Source of the DNA: Clostridiales bacterium
GTDB taxonomy: Bacteria; Bacillota_A; Clostridia; Saccharofermentanales; Saccharofermentanaceae
DNA: 18,781 nucleotides
NCBI GenBank assembly: GCA_024695545.1
Contig: JAILHZ010000106.1
Location: 1 to 18,781, forward strand
Direction: 5' to 3'
Of this stretch, positions 1 to 7,220 are shown piece after piece. The notes beneath the pieces were generated by a model that was not told the origin of the DNA, ran no database searches, and was given only the letters and a program-made list of their open reading frames with translations. The position numbers and the translations under genes are program-made. Every line of letters starts with the position of its first letter. The first letter of the stretch is position 1.

Positions 1-1396
1 GATCGCCTGCCGGTGCGCCGCTTTTGTCATATGCGGTGAAGACCAGGTCGGTGTTGGTGGCGAGGTAATAAGACGTTTCGTAGTAAAGATCTCCCAGATG
101 CTTAGGCATGCCGCTGCCGTCCGTCAAATCAAAATACGAGAACATGTAGTTGGTTCCCAGATTGCCGAAATACGTGCTCATCTTCACCCGCTGCGGGTCA
201 TAGGGGTGATCGTATTCTCCGTTTTCCCAATTGCCGGTAAATGTCCAGGTGCCGTTTTCGTATTTGTATCCTACTTCCTCGATGCCTTCATCGATACCGA
301 CCGACATAAAGATGTAGAAAGCGTCCGGTGCTTTCATAAGATAGAAAGAACCGTATTGCGGATAAAACTCGCCCCAGATGCCTTCTTTGACTTCGCATGT
401 TTCGTCGCCGACATGGATAACGACAGAAGTGACGAGAATGGAGTCGTTCGGATTTTCAAACTTCGGCTCGAGAATGATATCCTCTGCAGTACCGTCGCCG
501 TCCATGTCCCACTTCAGCGTGCCGTCAAGGTTGAAGTCCAGAATGTAGACTTCCGGAGCAGCGCCGAAGCACATGAGATCTACGCCTTCCTCGATCTGAT
601 CGAGCGGAAGCTTCAATGAATAATACTCGTCGAAAAGCACGAGTCCGTCATAGGTAAGCGCGAAGTCTCCGGTGCCGTTTTGGACGCCAACTTTCATCCT
701 AAGCAGGTTCTCGTCCGGGATATTATACTTCTGACCGAGGGAGGTGATCTTCTCGGAAAGGATATCGTCGTTCGTGACGATGTCTGAAAGCGAGATCTCT
801 TCGCCTGTCTCGCTCCAGTAAGCCTGCGAGATACATCCGTCGTTATCGCTCGAGAGATCTTCGGGGGTCTTGACTATATAAGAGAAGATATACGAATCGT
901 CCCGGTAGATATATGTGTTTGCATAGCACTGATCGTCGTAATATGTATCGGAATTGATCCCGGAGGCTTTCCGCTCTTCGAAACGATTCGTAAGGGCGGC
1001 CTCAAGATCGTCATAGAAACTGTCGACTTCCTTGCGGAGTTCCGGGAACTGGTCAGTGGTGAACCTGATCCGGTTGAATTCATAGGTGATGCCGTCCACA
1101 CGGGTGAAATTGTCGTCGTTGATAAGCTCCGCCAATCCGTATGTCTTCAACTCGACCTGAGAGTGAAGGTTGACCGATTCTTTGATTTCCGGAGCAGGCG
1201 AAGTGTCCGATGTTTCATCCGACTCGGTCGTTGACGGTTCAATCATCGAAATGTACGGATCTTCCGTAGTCTCAGTGATCTCCGTGTCCGTCGTTTTCTT
1301 CGTCTTCTTTGTTTTCTTAGTCTCCTCAGACTTCCCGCAGCCGAAAAGCGCTAACTCCATTGACATGGAAAGAAGAATAACCAGTGCTTTTTTCAT
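1..1396 (-). CDS. Putative lipoprotein, 3' end cut by window edge
   Basis: The reading frame is open from the ATG at 1394-1396 to the left edge (465 codons), so the C-terminus is missing. The start has AGGAGG at 1404-1409, 7 nt upstream. Residues 1-21 form a signal peptide ending in LFGC, a lipobox-like site with Cys21 as the probable lipidated residue, so the protein should be anchored on the outer face of the membrane. A Lys/Thr-rich then Thr/Ser/Glu-rich low-complexity spacer follows (about residues 25-70). The folded part contains a stretch reading TGEEISLSDI, which resembles the DUF3298 (RsiV/PdaC-type) pattern of a Tyr/Asp strand, TGk, then LsD; that family match is by eye and uncertain. 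It lies 34 nt behind the hydrolase gene on the same strand, so the two are probably co-transcribed. Codon 4-5 (AAA GCA) carries a copy of the AAAAGCAC octamer. Function unknown. Confidence 0.8.
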   Translation of the reverse strand, partial: MKKALVILLSMSMELALFGCGKSEETKKTKKTKKTTDTEITETTEDPYISMIEPSTTESDETSDTSPAPEIKESVNLHSQVELKTYGLAELINDDNFTRVDGITYEFNRIRFTTDQFPELRKEVDSFYDDLEAALTNRFEERKASGINSDTYYDDQCYANTYIYRDDSYIFSYIVKTPEDLSSDNDGCISQAYWSETGEEISLSDIVTNDDILSEKITSLGQKYNIPDENLLRMKVGVQNGTGDFALTYDGLVLFDEYYSLKLPLDQIEEGVDLMCFGAAPEVYILDFNLDGTLKWDMDGDGTAEDIILEPKFENPNDSILVTSVVIHVGDETCEVKEGIWGEFYPQYGSFYLMKAPDAFYIFMSVGIDEGIEEVGYKYENGTWTFTGNWENGEYDHPYDPQRVKMSTYFGNLGTNYMFSYFDLTDGSGMPKHLGDLYYETSYYLATNTDLVFTAYDKSGAPAGD

Positions 1397-1430
1397 ACCC
1401 GAACCTCCTGATTGTTCCTTTGTTTAACCA

Positions 1431-2378
1431 TTATTTTCCGCCCGAGTCTTCCTTGCCGAAGTTGTCGTAGAGCCACGACGCGTAGCGCTGGTAGACAGAT
1501 TCTTTTCCTATCTCGTTATGCGGTTCATGACGCATGCCGTGACGGATATCGATCGTGACCTTGACCTGTCCGGACTCGATGAGCTTGTCATAGATCTCCT
1601 GCGGACCTTCGCCGTAATCTCCGACAGGATCTTCGTCACCGGAGATCAGAAGGATCGGCTTGTCCTTCGGGATCGAGCCATACCACGAGTCGGTGTTACA
1701 GTCCTTAAGAAGAGTGAAGAGATCGACATATCCGGAGTGGGTGAAGGTGAATGTGCAGAGCGGATCGCTCATGTATTTCTTCACGACTTCCGTATCGTTG
1801 GAGATCCAGTCTGCCGGTGTCTGCGGCTTGCTGATCTTCTTCGTGTACTGCTTGTTGATGGTTCTGGCCAGCATGGCGGCCGCACGCTTGTCACCGCCGA
1901 ACAGACGCTGGAACTTCGCAAGAATAGTGAGCGGGCGCAGGAGCTTATTCGACTTCGCAGTGCCTGACAGGATCAGACCCGCACAGTCGTTGCCGTACTG
2001 CGCGAACCAGTTTCTCGCGATAAAGGAACCCATCGAGTGTCCGAAGATAATGTAGGGTGTATCTTTATACGTTTCCTTCATGATGCGGTGCAGCTTCTCG
2101 ACATCTTCGACCAGATGATCGGCGCCTTCTTCGCGTCCGAAGTATCCGTAGATGCCGCCTTCGCCGACAGATCTGCCGTGGCCCATGTGGTCCTCGCCGC
2201 AGACGGCATATCCCTTGTCACAGAGATATTCCGCCAGGTCGGTGTAGCGCTCCATGTACTCGCACATGCCGTGCACGATCTGAACGATCCCGCGGACCTG
2301 TCCGTCGGGGATCATCTTAAAATATGTGATCAGGGTCTCACCGTCGGACCCCATGAAAGTATCCTGCTGAAAAGGCAT
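1431..2378 (-). CDS. Alpha/beta hydrolase, monoacylglycerol lipase / lysophospholipase type
   Basis: Serine hydrolase of the Hydrolase_4 (monoacylglycerol lipase / lysophospholipase L2) family, expected to cleave carboxylic esters such as lysolipids or monoacylglycerols in the cytoplasm; no signal peptide is seen. The oxyanion-side motif VHGMCEY is at residues 35-41. The nucleophile elbow is GHSMG with Ser115, the likely acid is Asp250 in GDEDPVG, and the likely base is His284 in RHEPHNE, so the triad appears complete. The length of 315 aa fits the family. The frame stays open upstream to 2558, but the ATG at 2376-2378 is chosen because AAGGAG lies at 2386-2391, 7 nt before it, and because homology begins here; the extra 60 upstream residues look like translated promoter DNA. 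It is followed 34 nt downstream by the lipoprotein gene. The exact substrate cannot be read from sequence. Confidence 0.9.
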   Translation of the reverse strand: MPFQQDTFMGSDGETLITYFKMIPDGQVRGIVQIVHGMCEYMERYTDLAEYLCDKGYAVCGEDHMGHGRSVGEGGIYGYFGREEGADHLVEDVEKLHRIMKETYKDTPYIIFGHSMGSFIARNWFAQYGNDCAGLILSGTAKSNKLLRPLTILAKFQRLFGGDKRAAAMLARTINKQYTKKISKPQTPADWISNDTEVVKKYMSDPLCTFTFTHSGYVDLFTLLKDCNTDSWYGSIPKDKPILLISGDEDPVGDYGEGPQEIYDKLIESGQVKVTIDIRHGMRHEPHNEIGKESVYQRYASWLYDNFGKEDSGGK

Positions 2379-2426
2379 ATCCTTGCTCCTTCCGGGCACT
2401 CTTATATACGTGCGCCTGATAGATTC

Positions 2427-2455
2427 ATTATACATTTCGTTTGACGGGGATTCTA
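2427..2455 (-). promoter_or_regulatory. Candidate promoter of the hydrolase-lipoprotein pair
   Basis: On the minus strand a perfect TATAAT -10 lies at 2427-2432. A 17-nt spacer upstream is a weak -35 (TAGAAT, 2450-2455, three matches to TTGACA). The implied start near 2420 gives a leader of about 40 nt before the ATG at 2378. The -10 is convincing and the -35 is not. Confidence 0.4.
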
Positions 2456-2485
2456 TGCTTTTGGAGCGGAAATAGTTTGAAAGAC

Positions 2486-2499
2486 AAATCATTTGATTT
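2486..2499. promoter_or_regulatory. Inverted repeat AAATCA-TT-TGATTT, shared with the gap promoter region
   Basis: AAATCATTTGATTT is two 6-nt arms around TT. The identical 14-mer occurs at 15488-15501 ahead of gap, and its first 11 nt recur at 7074-7084 ahead of the nuclease-like gene. It lies about 30 bp upstream of the putative -35 of the hydrolase promoter. This could be a binding site for a shared regulator; AT-rich chance is the alternative. Confidence 0.35.
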
Positions 2500-2523
2500 T
2501 GTGAAAAGTTCATCTGAAAATAC

Positions 2524-2552
2524 TTGACGGTCACGTGACCGTGTGATATGAT
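2524..2552 (+). promoter_or_regulatory. Sigma-A promoter of the DUF1836-NfeD-flotillin operon
   Basis: TTGACG (2524-2529), exactly 17 nt, then TATGAT (2547-2552): five of six matches in each box. Transcription should begin near 2559, leaving a leader of about 80 nt. The spacer is almost filled by a perfect palindrome at 2527-2542, so occupancy would directly affect RNA polymerase. Confidence 0.8.
2527..2542. promoter_or_regulatory. Perfect 16-bp palindrome in the promoter spacer, candidate operator
   Basis: ACGGTCACGTGACCGT is its own reverse complement. It overlaps the last three bases of the -35 and ends 4 bp before the -10. The first gene of the operon is a DUF1836 protein with a MerR-like HTH, making autoregulation the simplest reading. 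MerR-type sites also sit between -35 and -10, but those promoters usually have a 19-20 bp spacer; this spacer is a normal 17, so simple repression is at least as likely as MerR-style activation. Confidence 0.6.
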
Positions 2553-2553
2553 A

Positions 2554-2579
2554 AGCACAATCCGATATGTCGGGGTGCT
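2554..2579. promoter_or_regulatory. Imperfect inverted repeat at the transcription start
   Basis: AGCAC (2554-2558) pairs with GTGCT (2575-2579) and CCGA (2562-2565) with TCGG (2570-2573), around a TATG loop. It begins 2 bp after the -10 and spans the expected start site. It could be a second operator or a 5' hairpin of the operon mRNA. The AGCAC core is also the core of the dispersed octamer. Confidence 0.4.
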
Positions 2580-2640
2580 ATGTAACTAGCCTGCCAAAAC
2601 CCTGAGATGGAGGATAATCCTGCGAAAGGAGGCATCTGAG

Positions 2641-3165
2641 ATGAGTGAGTATCTGCCGGGAACATTGATTGCGGTCTCGAAGGATCACCTGAAGAATACG
2701 GATCAGATCCTGGATCCGATGTTCCTGATGGAAGGCATGCAGCTCCGCCAGGTCACCCAGCTTCTGGGGATCGAGGCGCATACGGTGCAGAACTGGGTGA
2801 AGCGGGGATTCGTTGACCCGCCGGTCAAGAAGCTGTACAACCGGGACCGGTTTGTGCGGCTGGCGATCCTGAACTATTTCAAAGATGTCTTCTCGCTGGA
2901 AGCGATCCTGTCGCTCCTTCGGATGGCGGATCAGGACAGCACGATCTATACCGCGTTCTGCGCACTGCTCTCGGTAGTGCCGCTTGACCCGATCCGGTCA
3001 GAGACAAAACTGAACGACATTATTGAGAAGGTCATCGACGCGCAGAAGTTCGACTATAAGCGGACGAGCAGAGAACAGGTCAAGAGACTGCTGACGATTC
3101 TTTACACGGCACATCTTTCCATTCTCCTTAAGAAGGAAGCGGAGAGATTATTAGCAGAAGTTTGA
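2641..3165 (+). CDS. DUF1836 MerR-like HTH regulator
   Basis: This 174-aa protein matches the DUF1836 family, small DNA-binding proteins of Bacillota. The recognisable core is a helix-turn-helix: LRQVTQLLGI then HTVQNWVKRGFVDPPVKK (about residues 36-62), followed by YNRDRFVRLAILNYFKDVFSLEAI, the family's typical second part. The Q-W-V-K-R-G-F motif is where MerR-like wings begin. The C-terminal half is helical with no obvious ligand site. A GGAGG at 2628-2632, 8 nt before the ATG, fixes the start. It opens an operon with NfeD (37-nt gap) and flotillin, and its promoter carries a perfect palindrome, so it probably regulates its own operon. B. subtilis yuaF-floT instead depends on sigma-W, so a dedicated regulator would be a different control scheme. 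The effector is unknown. Confidence 0.85.
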   Translation: MSEYLPGTLIAVSKDHLKNTDQILDPMFLMEGMQLRQVTQLLGIEAHTVQNWVKRGFVDPPVKKLYNRDRFVRLAILNYFKDVFSLEAILSLLRMADQDSTIYTAFCALLSVVPLDPIRSETKLNDIIEKVIDAQKFDYKRTSREQVKRLLTILYTAHLSILLKKEAERLLAEV

Positions 3166-3202
3166 GAGGGGAACTTCCCCGTAACGGAAAGGAGAAATCA
3201 AT

Positions 3203-4228
3203 ATGAAATTTCTGATGAACTGGTTTGAAGCACTGAATCTGCCGGAGCAGATCTTCGCGTGCATCGCCATCGTGTTCACCGTACTTCTTATCTTCCAGTT
3301 TATTCTTCTGCTGATAGGTGCGGCGTCCCACGCGGGCGACATGGACGGCCACGATATGGGCGGCGGTGACGGACACGATTTCGGTCACGGCCACGACCTC
3401 GATACCGGTCACGATGTAGGACACGATTTCGGACATGCAGGTCATGACTTCGGTCATGGCGGTCACGCAGATATCGGACACGACTTCGGTCACGGAGACT
3501 TCGGCGGAGTACACGCGGATGTATCCCATGACGGTGCTTTTGGAGCAGACGGAGCGGATGCGGAATTTGACGTGACACACGATGGTTCCTACGATTATAA
3601 TCATGATATGGATGCAGGATCCGGACACGTCGGTGCAGTCGTGCACGATTTTGCAGAAGTACAGGGAAGTGTGGTCATAGATGTCCACAGCGGCGATATC
3701 TACCTTGCGGATCAGGCTCCGCATGACCTGATGGTACATGGACCGGACGTCGGCATTCCGGATCAGGACCTGCCGGACGGAAGGACATATGTAGACAGAG
3801 CCGACAAGCTTCACGGGTCAGGATTCCGACTCTTTACGATGCAGGGGCTCATCGCCTTCTTCAGCATCTTCGGATGGACAGGTCTTCTGTTCATGAAGGG
3901 CGGAGTTCCGGTCTGGGCAGCAGGCATGCTGGCTTTCCTCTGCGGCTTTCTGGCGATGTTCCTTATGGGGCTTGCGCTCTGGGGCATGCAGAAGATCCAG
4001 TCGGACGGAACCCTGAATATCCGCTACGCGCTCGGGGAAACGGGTGAGATTTATATCCCGGTTCCGGGAAAGCGCGGGGGCACGGGTAAAGTCATGGTAG
4101 AGGTCCAGGACCAGCTACAGGAATTTGAAGCGGTCACGGACGAAGAAGAGAAGATCCCCACCGGAACACACGTAACGGTGATCGGTATTACAAAGGGTAC
4201 AACACTGATTGTGACCAAACATAACTAA
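3203..4228 (+). CDS. NfeD-family (YuaF-type) membrane protein with His/Asp/Gly-rich insert
   Basis: NfeD proteins of the YuaF type are partners of flotillins at the membrane. TM1 is about residues 17-41. A long low-complexity insert follows: residues 43-109 hold 15 histidines, mostly in GHD or GHDF repeats, and an acidic Asp/Gly/His stretch continues to about 205. Then come two more TM segments (about 217-234 and 238-262, with GWTGLLF and a Gly/Met-rich helix) and the C-terminal NfeD OB-fold (about 270-341, ending GTTLIVTKHN). The 341-aa length is about twice that of B. subtilis YuaF, the excess being the insert. GGAG at 3191-3194 sets the start. If the OB-fold is cytoplasmic, three TM segments put the insert on the cytoplasmic side as well. 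The repeats could bind Zn, Ni, Cu or Co, which is inference. Flotillin follows after 22 nt. Confidence 0.9.
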   Translation: MKFLMNWFEALNLPEQIFACIAIVFTVLLIFQFILLLIGAASHAGDMDGHDMGGGDGHDFGHGHDLDTGHDVGHDFGHAGHDFGHGGHADIGHDFGHGDFGGVHADVSHDGAFGADGADAEFDVTHDGSYDYNHDMDAGSGHVGAVVHDFAEVQGSVVIDVHSGDIYLADQAPHDLMVHGPDVGIPDQDLPDGRTYVDRADKLHGSGFRLFTMQGLIAFFSIFGWTGLLFMKGGVPVWAAGMLAFLCGFLAMFLMGLALWGMQKIQSDGTLNIRYALGETGEIYIPVPGKRGGTGKVMVEVQDQLQEFEAVTDEEEKIPTGTHVTVIGITKGTTLIVTKHN

Positions 4229-4250
4229 CAGGAAGTAGGAGGAAACGAAA

Positions 4251-5927
4251 ATGCCAATGAAATTAATGAATGTATTGTTGGCTGCCATGCCATTTGAGCT
4301 GATCTGCTTACTCGTCGTCATTGCTCTTCTGGTATTCACACTGTTCTTGATCTTTCTTTCAAGATACAGAAAATGCCCGTCTGACCGTATCATGGTCATC
4401 TATGGTAAGGTTGGTAAGAATGCGGACGGCACCGCACGCTCATCCAAGTGTATTCACGGTGGTGCTGCGTTTGTTTGGCCGATCATTCAGTCGTATCAGT
4501 ATCTGGACCTGACACCGATCTCGATTGCGGTTGACCTGAGATCTGCACTGTCCCGCCAGAACATCCGTATCGACGTACCGTCCATCTTTACAGTAGGTAT
4601 CTCCACAGAGCCCGGTGTCATGCAGAACGCTGCTGAGCGTCTTCTCGGACTTAAGCTCTCCGAGATCCAGGAACTCGCGAAGGACATCATCTTCGGTCAG
4701 CTCCGTCTGGTTATCGCTACGATGGACATCGAGGAGATCAACACCGACCGTGACAAGTTCCTCGAGGCTGTATCCAGAAACGTGGAGACAGAGCTTAAGA
4801 AGATCGGTCTTAGACTGATCAACGTAAACGTAACGGATATTTCCGATGAGTCCGGATACATCAGCGCTCTTGGTAAAGAGGCTGCTGCTAAGGCTATCAA
4901 CGACGCGAAGAAGAACGTTGCTGAGAAGGAAAGAGACGGTTCCATCGGTGAGGCTCTCGCCCAGAAGGATCAGAGAATCCAGGTTGCATCTGCAAACTCC
5001 ATGGCGATCCGCGGTGAGAACGATGCGAAGATCGAAGTTGCCAATTCCGAGGCTGTACGCCGTGAGAAAGCCGCTGAGGCGATGAGACTGGCGATCGCAG
5101 CTGAGAAGGTTCAGGCCGCTAAGGCACTCGAAGAAGCGTATGCTGCTGAGAAAGAAGCTGAGCTTTCCCGTTCCGCCCGTGAGAAGGCAACCCTCGAAGC
5201 CGACGTTATCGTTAAGGCTGAGATCAATAAGAGAGAAGTCGAGCTCGCTGCCGAGGCAGAAGCCGAGAAGATCAGAAGACGTGCAGCCGGTGAAGCTGAC
5301 GCTATCTACGCGAAGATGGAAGCTCAGGCTCGTGGTATGCAGGAGATCCTCCAGAAGCAGGCCGCAGGTTTCGAGAAGATCGTTGCCGCTGCCGGCGGTG
5401 ATGCCAAGAACGCAATGATGCTCATGCTCGCAGACAAGATGGAAGACCTCATGAAGATCCAGGTAGAAGCGATCCGCGACCTGAAGATCGACAAGGTAAC
5501 TGTCTGGGACAGCGGTGCCGGCACAGGCACAGACGGCAAGGGCTCCACAGCCAACTTCATCTCGGGCCTCATGAAGAGTGTTCCGCCGATGAACGAGATC
5601 TTCGAGATGGCCGGCATGCAGCTGCCTGAGTTCCTCGGCAAAAAGATGGAACCAACAGAAGACGGCAAGGTAGTTCCTGCCGCATCTGCTAAGAACGTTG
5701 CTTCCAAGGCGAAGGAAGTGAAGGCAGTCGAGGCTCCGAAGAAGGAAGCCGCTCCAGCTGCAAAAGCACCGGTTGAGGCAGCTCCTGCTGCTCCGGCTCC
5801 GGCGGCTGCACCTGAGGCGCCTGCCCAGGCTGCCCCGGCAGCTCCTGCAAATGATCAGGTTGTTCCGTACAACCACGGACCGATCTGGGCGCCGAACTCT
5901 CCGATGAGCGAGGACGAGCTGAACTAA
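4251..5927 (+). CDS. floT: Flotillin (SPFH/Band 7 scaffold) with Ala/Pro-rich tail
   Basis: Flotillins organise functional membrane microdomains, helping membrane complexes assemble and altering fluidity. An N-terminal membrane segment (about residues 14-37) is followed by KCPSDRIMVIYGKVG, the typical entry to the SPFH domain (about 40-225, including DVPSIFTVGI and INVNVTDISDESGYI). The Ala/Glu/Lys-rich flotillin coiled coil runs about 230-410, with repeated EAEK-type heptads. A conserved helical end (about 410-470, PPMNEIFEMAGMQLPEF) is followed by an unusual Ala/Pro/Lys-rich stretch (about 480-540) and a short VVPYNHGPIWAPNSP end. The 558 aa exceed the roughly 500 aa of B. subtilis FloT because of this tail. 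AGGAGG at 4237-4242 sets the start. Codon use is biased toward GCT, CGT and GGT, like gap, suggesting high expression. It is the last gene before a strong terminator; FloT rather than FloA is inferred from the NfeD partner. Confidence 0.95.
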   Translation: MPMKLMNVLLAAMPFELICLLVVIALLVFTLFLIFLSRYRKCPSDRIMVIYGKVGKNADGTARSSKCIHGGAAFVWPIIQSYQYLDLTPISIAVDLRSALSRQNIRIDVPSIFTVGISTEPGVMQNAAERLLGLKLSEIQELAKDIIFGQLRLVIATMDIEEINTDRDKFLEAVSRNVETELKKIGLRLINVNVTDISDESGYISALGKEAAAKAINDAKKNVAEKERDGSIGEALAQKDQRIQVASANSMAIRGENDAKIEVANSEAVRREKAAEAMRLAIAAEKVQAAKALEEAYAAEKEAELSRSAREKATLEADVIVKAEINKREVELAAEAEAEKIRRRAAGEADAIYAKMEAQARGMQEILQKQAAGFEKIVAAAGGDAKNAMMLMLADKMEDLMKIQVEAIRDLKIDKVTVWDSGAGTGTDGKGSTANFISGLMKSVPPMNEIFEMAGMQLPEFLGKKMEPTEDGKVVPAASAKNVASKAKEVKAVEAPKKEAAPAAKAPVEAAPAAPAPAAAPEAPAQAAPAAPANDQVVPYNHGPIWAPNSPMSEDELN

Positions 5928-5953
5928 GCTGCAACTGACATACTGTCAACAAG

Positions 5954-6001
5954 ATAACTGCCCGTGGGCTGTGAAAGCGGCCCGCGGGCAGTTATATTTT
6001 T
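5954..6001 (+). terminator. Rho-independent terminator of the flotillin operon
   Basis: A 16-bp stem (5954-5969 with 5980-5995, one U·G pair) with a 10-nt loop, followed by a T-rich run at 5995-6001. It starts 27 nt after the flotillin stop. Confidence 0.92.
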
Positions 6002-6038
6002 AGATAAAGAGGTGCGTTGGCGCTGTTGTTCGATTTTT

Positions 6039-6110
6039 AGACTGCGAAAATACAATCAAAGAGGCAACGAAAGCGACCACACCTGGTATTGCCTCAAGTG
6101 TTGAATATTT
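6039..6110. repeat. Hairpin repeat unit 1
   Basis: The unit begins AGACTGCGAAAATACAATCA and is about 72 bp. GAGGCAA (6061-6067) pairs with TTGCCTC (6089-6095), with looser pairing continuing outward to AAATA/TATTT. Its first 31 nt align with unit 2 with one 1-nt gap and two substitutions. It lies in the 331-bp gap between the flotillin terminator and the minus-strand gene ending at 6259. Confidence 0.6.
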
Positions 6111-6111
6111 G

Positions 6112-6190
6112 AGACTGCAAAATACAACAAAAGAGGCAACGCTTCTCATTTTGAGCTTCGTTGCCTCTTTTGTTGGAGATTGAACTGTAG
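6112..6190. repeat. Hairpin repeat unit 2, possible bidirectional terminator
   Basis: It begins AGACTGCAAAATACAACAAA. A perfect 17-bp inverted repeat (6125-6141 with 6159-6175, CAACAAAAGAGGCAACG and its complement) encloses a 17-nt loop with an inner CTCA/TGAG stem. The 3' arm is T-rich and the 5' arm A-rich, so the structure could end transcription from either side, including the minus-strand gene read toward it. A shared TTGTTCGAT/ATCGAACAA pair (about 6026-6034 and 6194-6202) brackets both units. The rest of 6002-6258 shows no gene. Confidence 0.65.
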
Positions 6191-6258
6191 ATTATCGAAC
6201 AAAACAGGCAATGATAGGCGAAGACATCTTTTGTGATTGACAATCCGTGTTGTTTTAG

Positions 6259-7050
6259 TCACAACAGCATGTTCTGACTCATGACAATTCCGAGAATCTT
6301 GCTAAATGTGATATCCCGATAGAAACCGGCATTCCAATTCTCGTAAATAAACAGAATGTCCAACCCTTCGCGAAAACCATTTGTAAGGTAAGTGCTGATT
6401 TTTCCCCAGGTTTTGATTCGATAAGATTCATCGTCCATCATGCCGAAGTGTTCGATAAAAAAATACCGCCCGGTTTCTTTGCAATAGACGGCAAAATCAA
6501 CATAGTACATATGATTGCCTATGTGAACTTCAACTTCGTATTTGTAATCCAAATCTAGTGATCGAAGGAGTTGGGCAGTAATCATCTCCGATTTGGAACG
6601 GAACAAACGACCATCGAAGGGGTATACTTTGCTAAAACCCTGATCGTTCTTTTCTACTAATTTGTCGAAGGCTTCGCGGGAAAAGTCGAAGCCTTCGGAT
6701 TTGATGGGTTCTCGATAACTTGAATCCATATACTCATGAAGCCAGGCGTGAGGAGAATCATAATCCAATTCGCCGCGGAATCTTAATCTGGAGATTTCAT
6801 TTTGGATTTCTTCCCGGCGTCCGGCAGCCTTAACTAAAGCATCTGCTTGCGGTGTTCCTACATCATATTGCATTTTCTTTTTCGAACATGAGGGGTCATG
6901 TGGATAAATGCGTACAACTTGAATTTTATTGCCATTCTTCAATCGGTGACCGTAATGAACTTCCGGTATCCTGTCTCGTTCCTTATAAAGAAGGTGCAGA
7001 CGTTGTTTCCGTAAATATCTTGCTTGGTTATGTAGTTCAGCTGCTATCAT
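6259..7050 (-). CDS. Unknown protein with PD-(D/E)XK nuclease-like C-terminal domain
   Basis: 263 aa with no signal peptide or TM segment. Residues 1-90 are charged and helical with a central strand-like part (RLKNGNKIQVVRIYP), ending in a short helix REEIQNEISRLR. Residues about 146-240 look like a restriction-endonuclease fold: a helix with RSKSE (Glu155), strands YEVEVHIGNHMYYVDFAVY (Asp185), then RYFFIEHFG (Glu200, His201). The order E...D...ExX resembles DUF559/Vsr-like PD-(D/E)XK domains, but the usual Lys after the second acid is not present (E-H-F-G), so activity is uncertain. AGGAGG at 7055-7060 lies only 4 nt before the ATG, and an in-frame stop lies shortly upstream, so this start is the only option. 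Base and codon use are clearly more AT-rich than the neighbours, and hairpin repeats abut its 3' end, suggesting an acquired gene. Function not recognised. Confidence 0.75.
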   Translation of the reverse strand: MIAAELHNQARYLRKQRLHLLYKERDRIPEVHYGHRLKNGNKIQVVRIYPHDPSCSKKKMQYDVGTPQADALVKAAGRREEIQNEISRLRFRGELDYDSPHAWLHEYMDSSYREPIKSEGFDFSREAFDKLVEKNDQGFSKVYPFDGRLFRSKSEMITAQLLRSLDLDYKYEVEVHIGNHMYYVDFAVYCKETGRYFFIEHFGMMDDESYRIKTWGKISTYLTNGFREGLDILFIYENWNAGFYRDITFSKILGIVMSQNMLL

Positions 7051-7073
7051 ATATCCTCCTTGTCTTGTAAACT

Positions 7074-7151
7074 AAATCATTTGAGCGAGTTTCTTATGAC
7101 GTTGTAGGAAAAGGATAGCATGGGGATAAGATGCATTTCTTGTAAAAGAAA
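7074..7151 (-). promoter_or_regulatory. Upstream region of the nuclease-like gene with two inverted/shared motifs
   Basis: The 170-bp gap 7051-7220 holds an 11-nt match to the shared motif (AAATCATTTGA, 7074-7084) and a small inverted repeat TTTCTT-gtaa-AAGAAA (7136-7151). No convincing -35/-10 pair is visible, and no terminator for the upstream hydrolase gene (stop at 7221) is recognisable. Confidence 0.25.
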
Positions 7152-7220
7152 CGACAAATCTCGACAAAACACGCAAGTTTGGTTCTTTCGGGGAGAAAAG
7201 CAGCTTTCTTGATCGCCGGT

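Noticed and set aside
2379..2558. Upstream extension of the hydrolase by 60 residues
   Set aside because: It would be translated from promoter DNA, lacks a ribosome-binding site and has no family similarity; the ATG at 2378 has both signal and homology.
2572..2635. TPP-riboswitch-like words (GGGGTGC, CTGAGA, GGATAAT..CTGCG) in the leader of the DUF1836 gene
   Set aside because: The order and spacing do not fit: CTGAGA is where the second conserved segment should be, the ACCC partner and the long arm are missing, and the leader is too short. GGGGTGC is explained by the 2554-2579 inverted repeat.
4440..5876. Long open frame on the minus strand opposite flotillin
   Set aside because: It results from biased codon use of the flotillin gene; there is no ribosome-binding site, and the composition (Leu/Ser/Cys/Arg-rich) is not protein-like.
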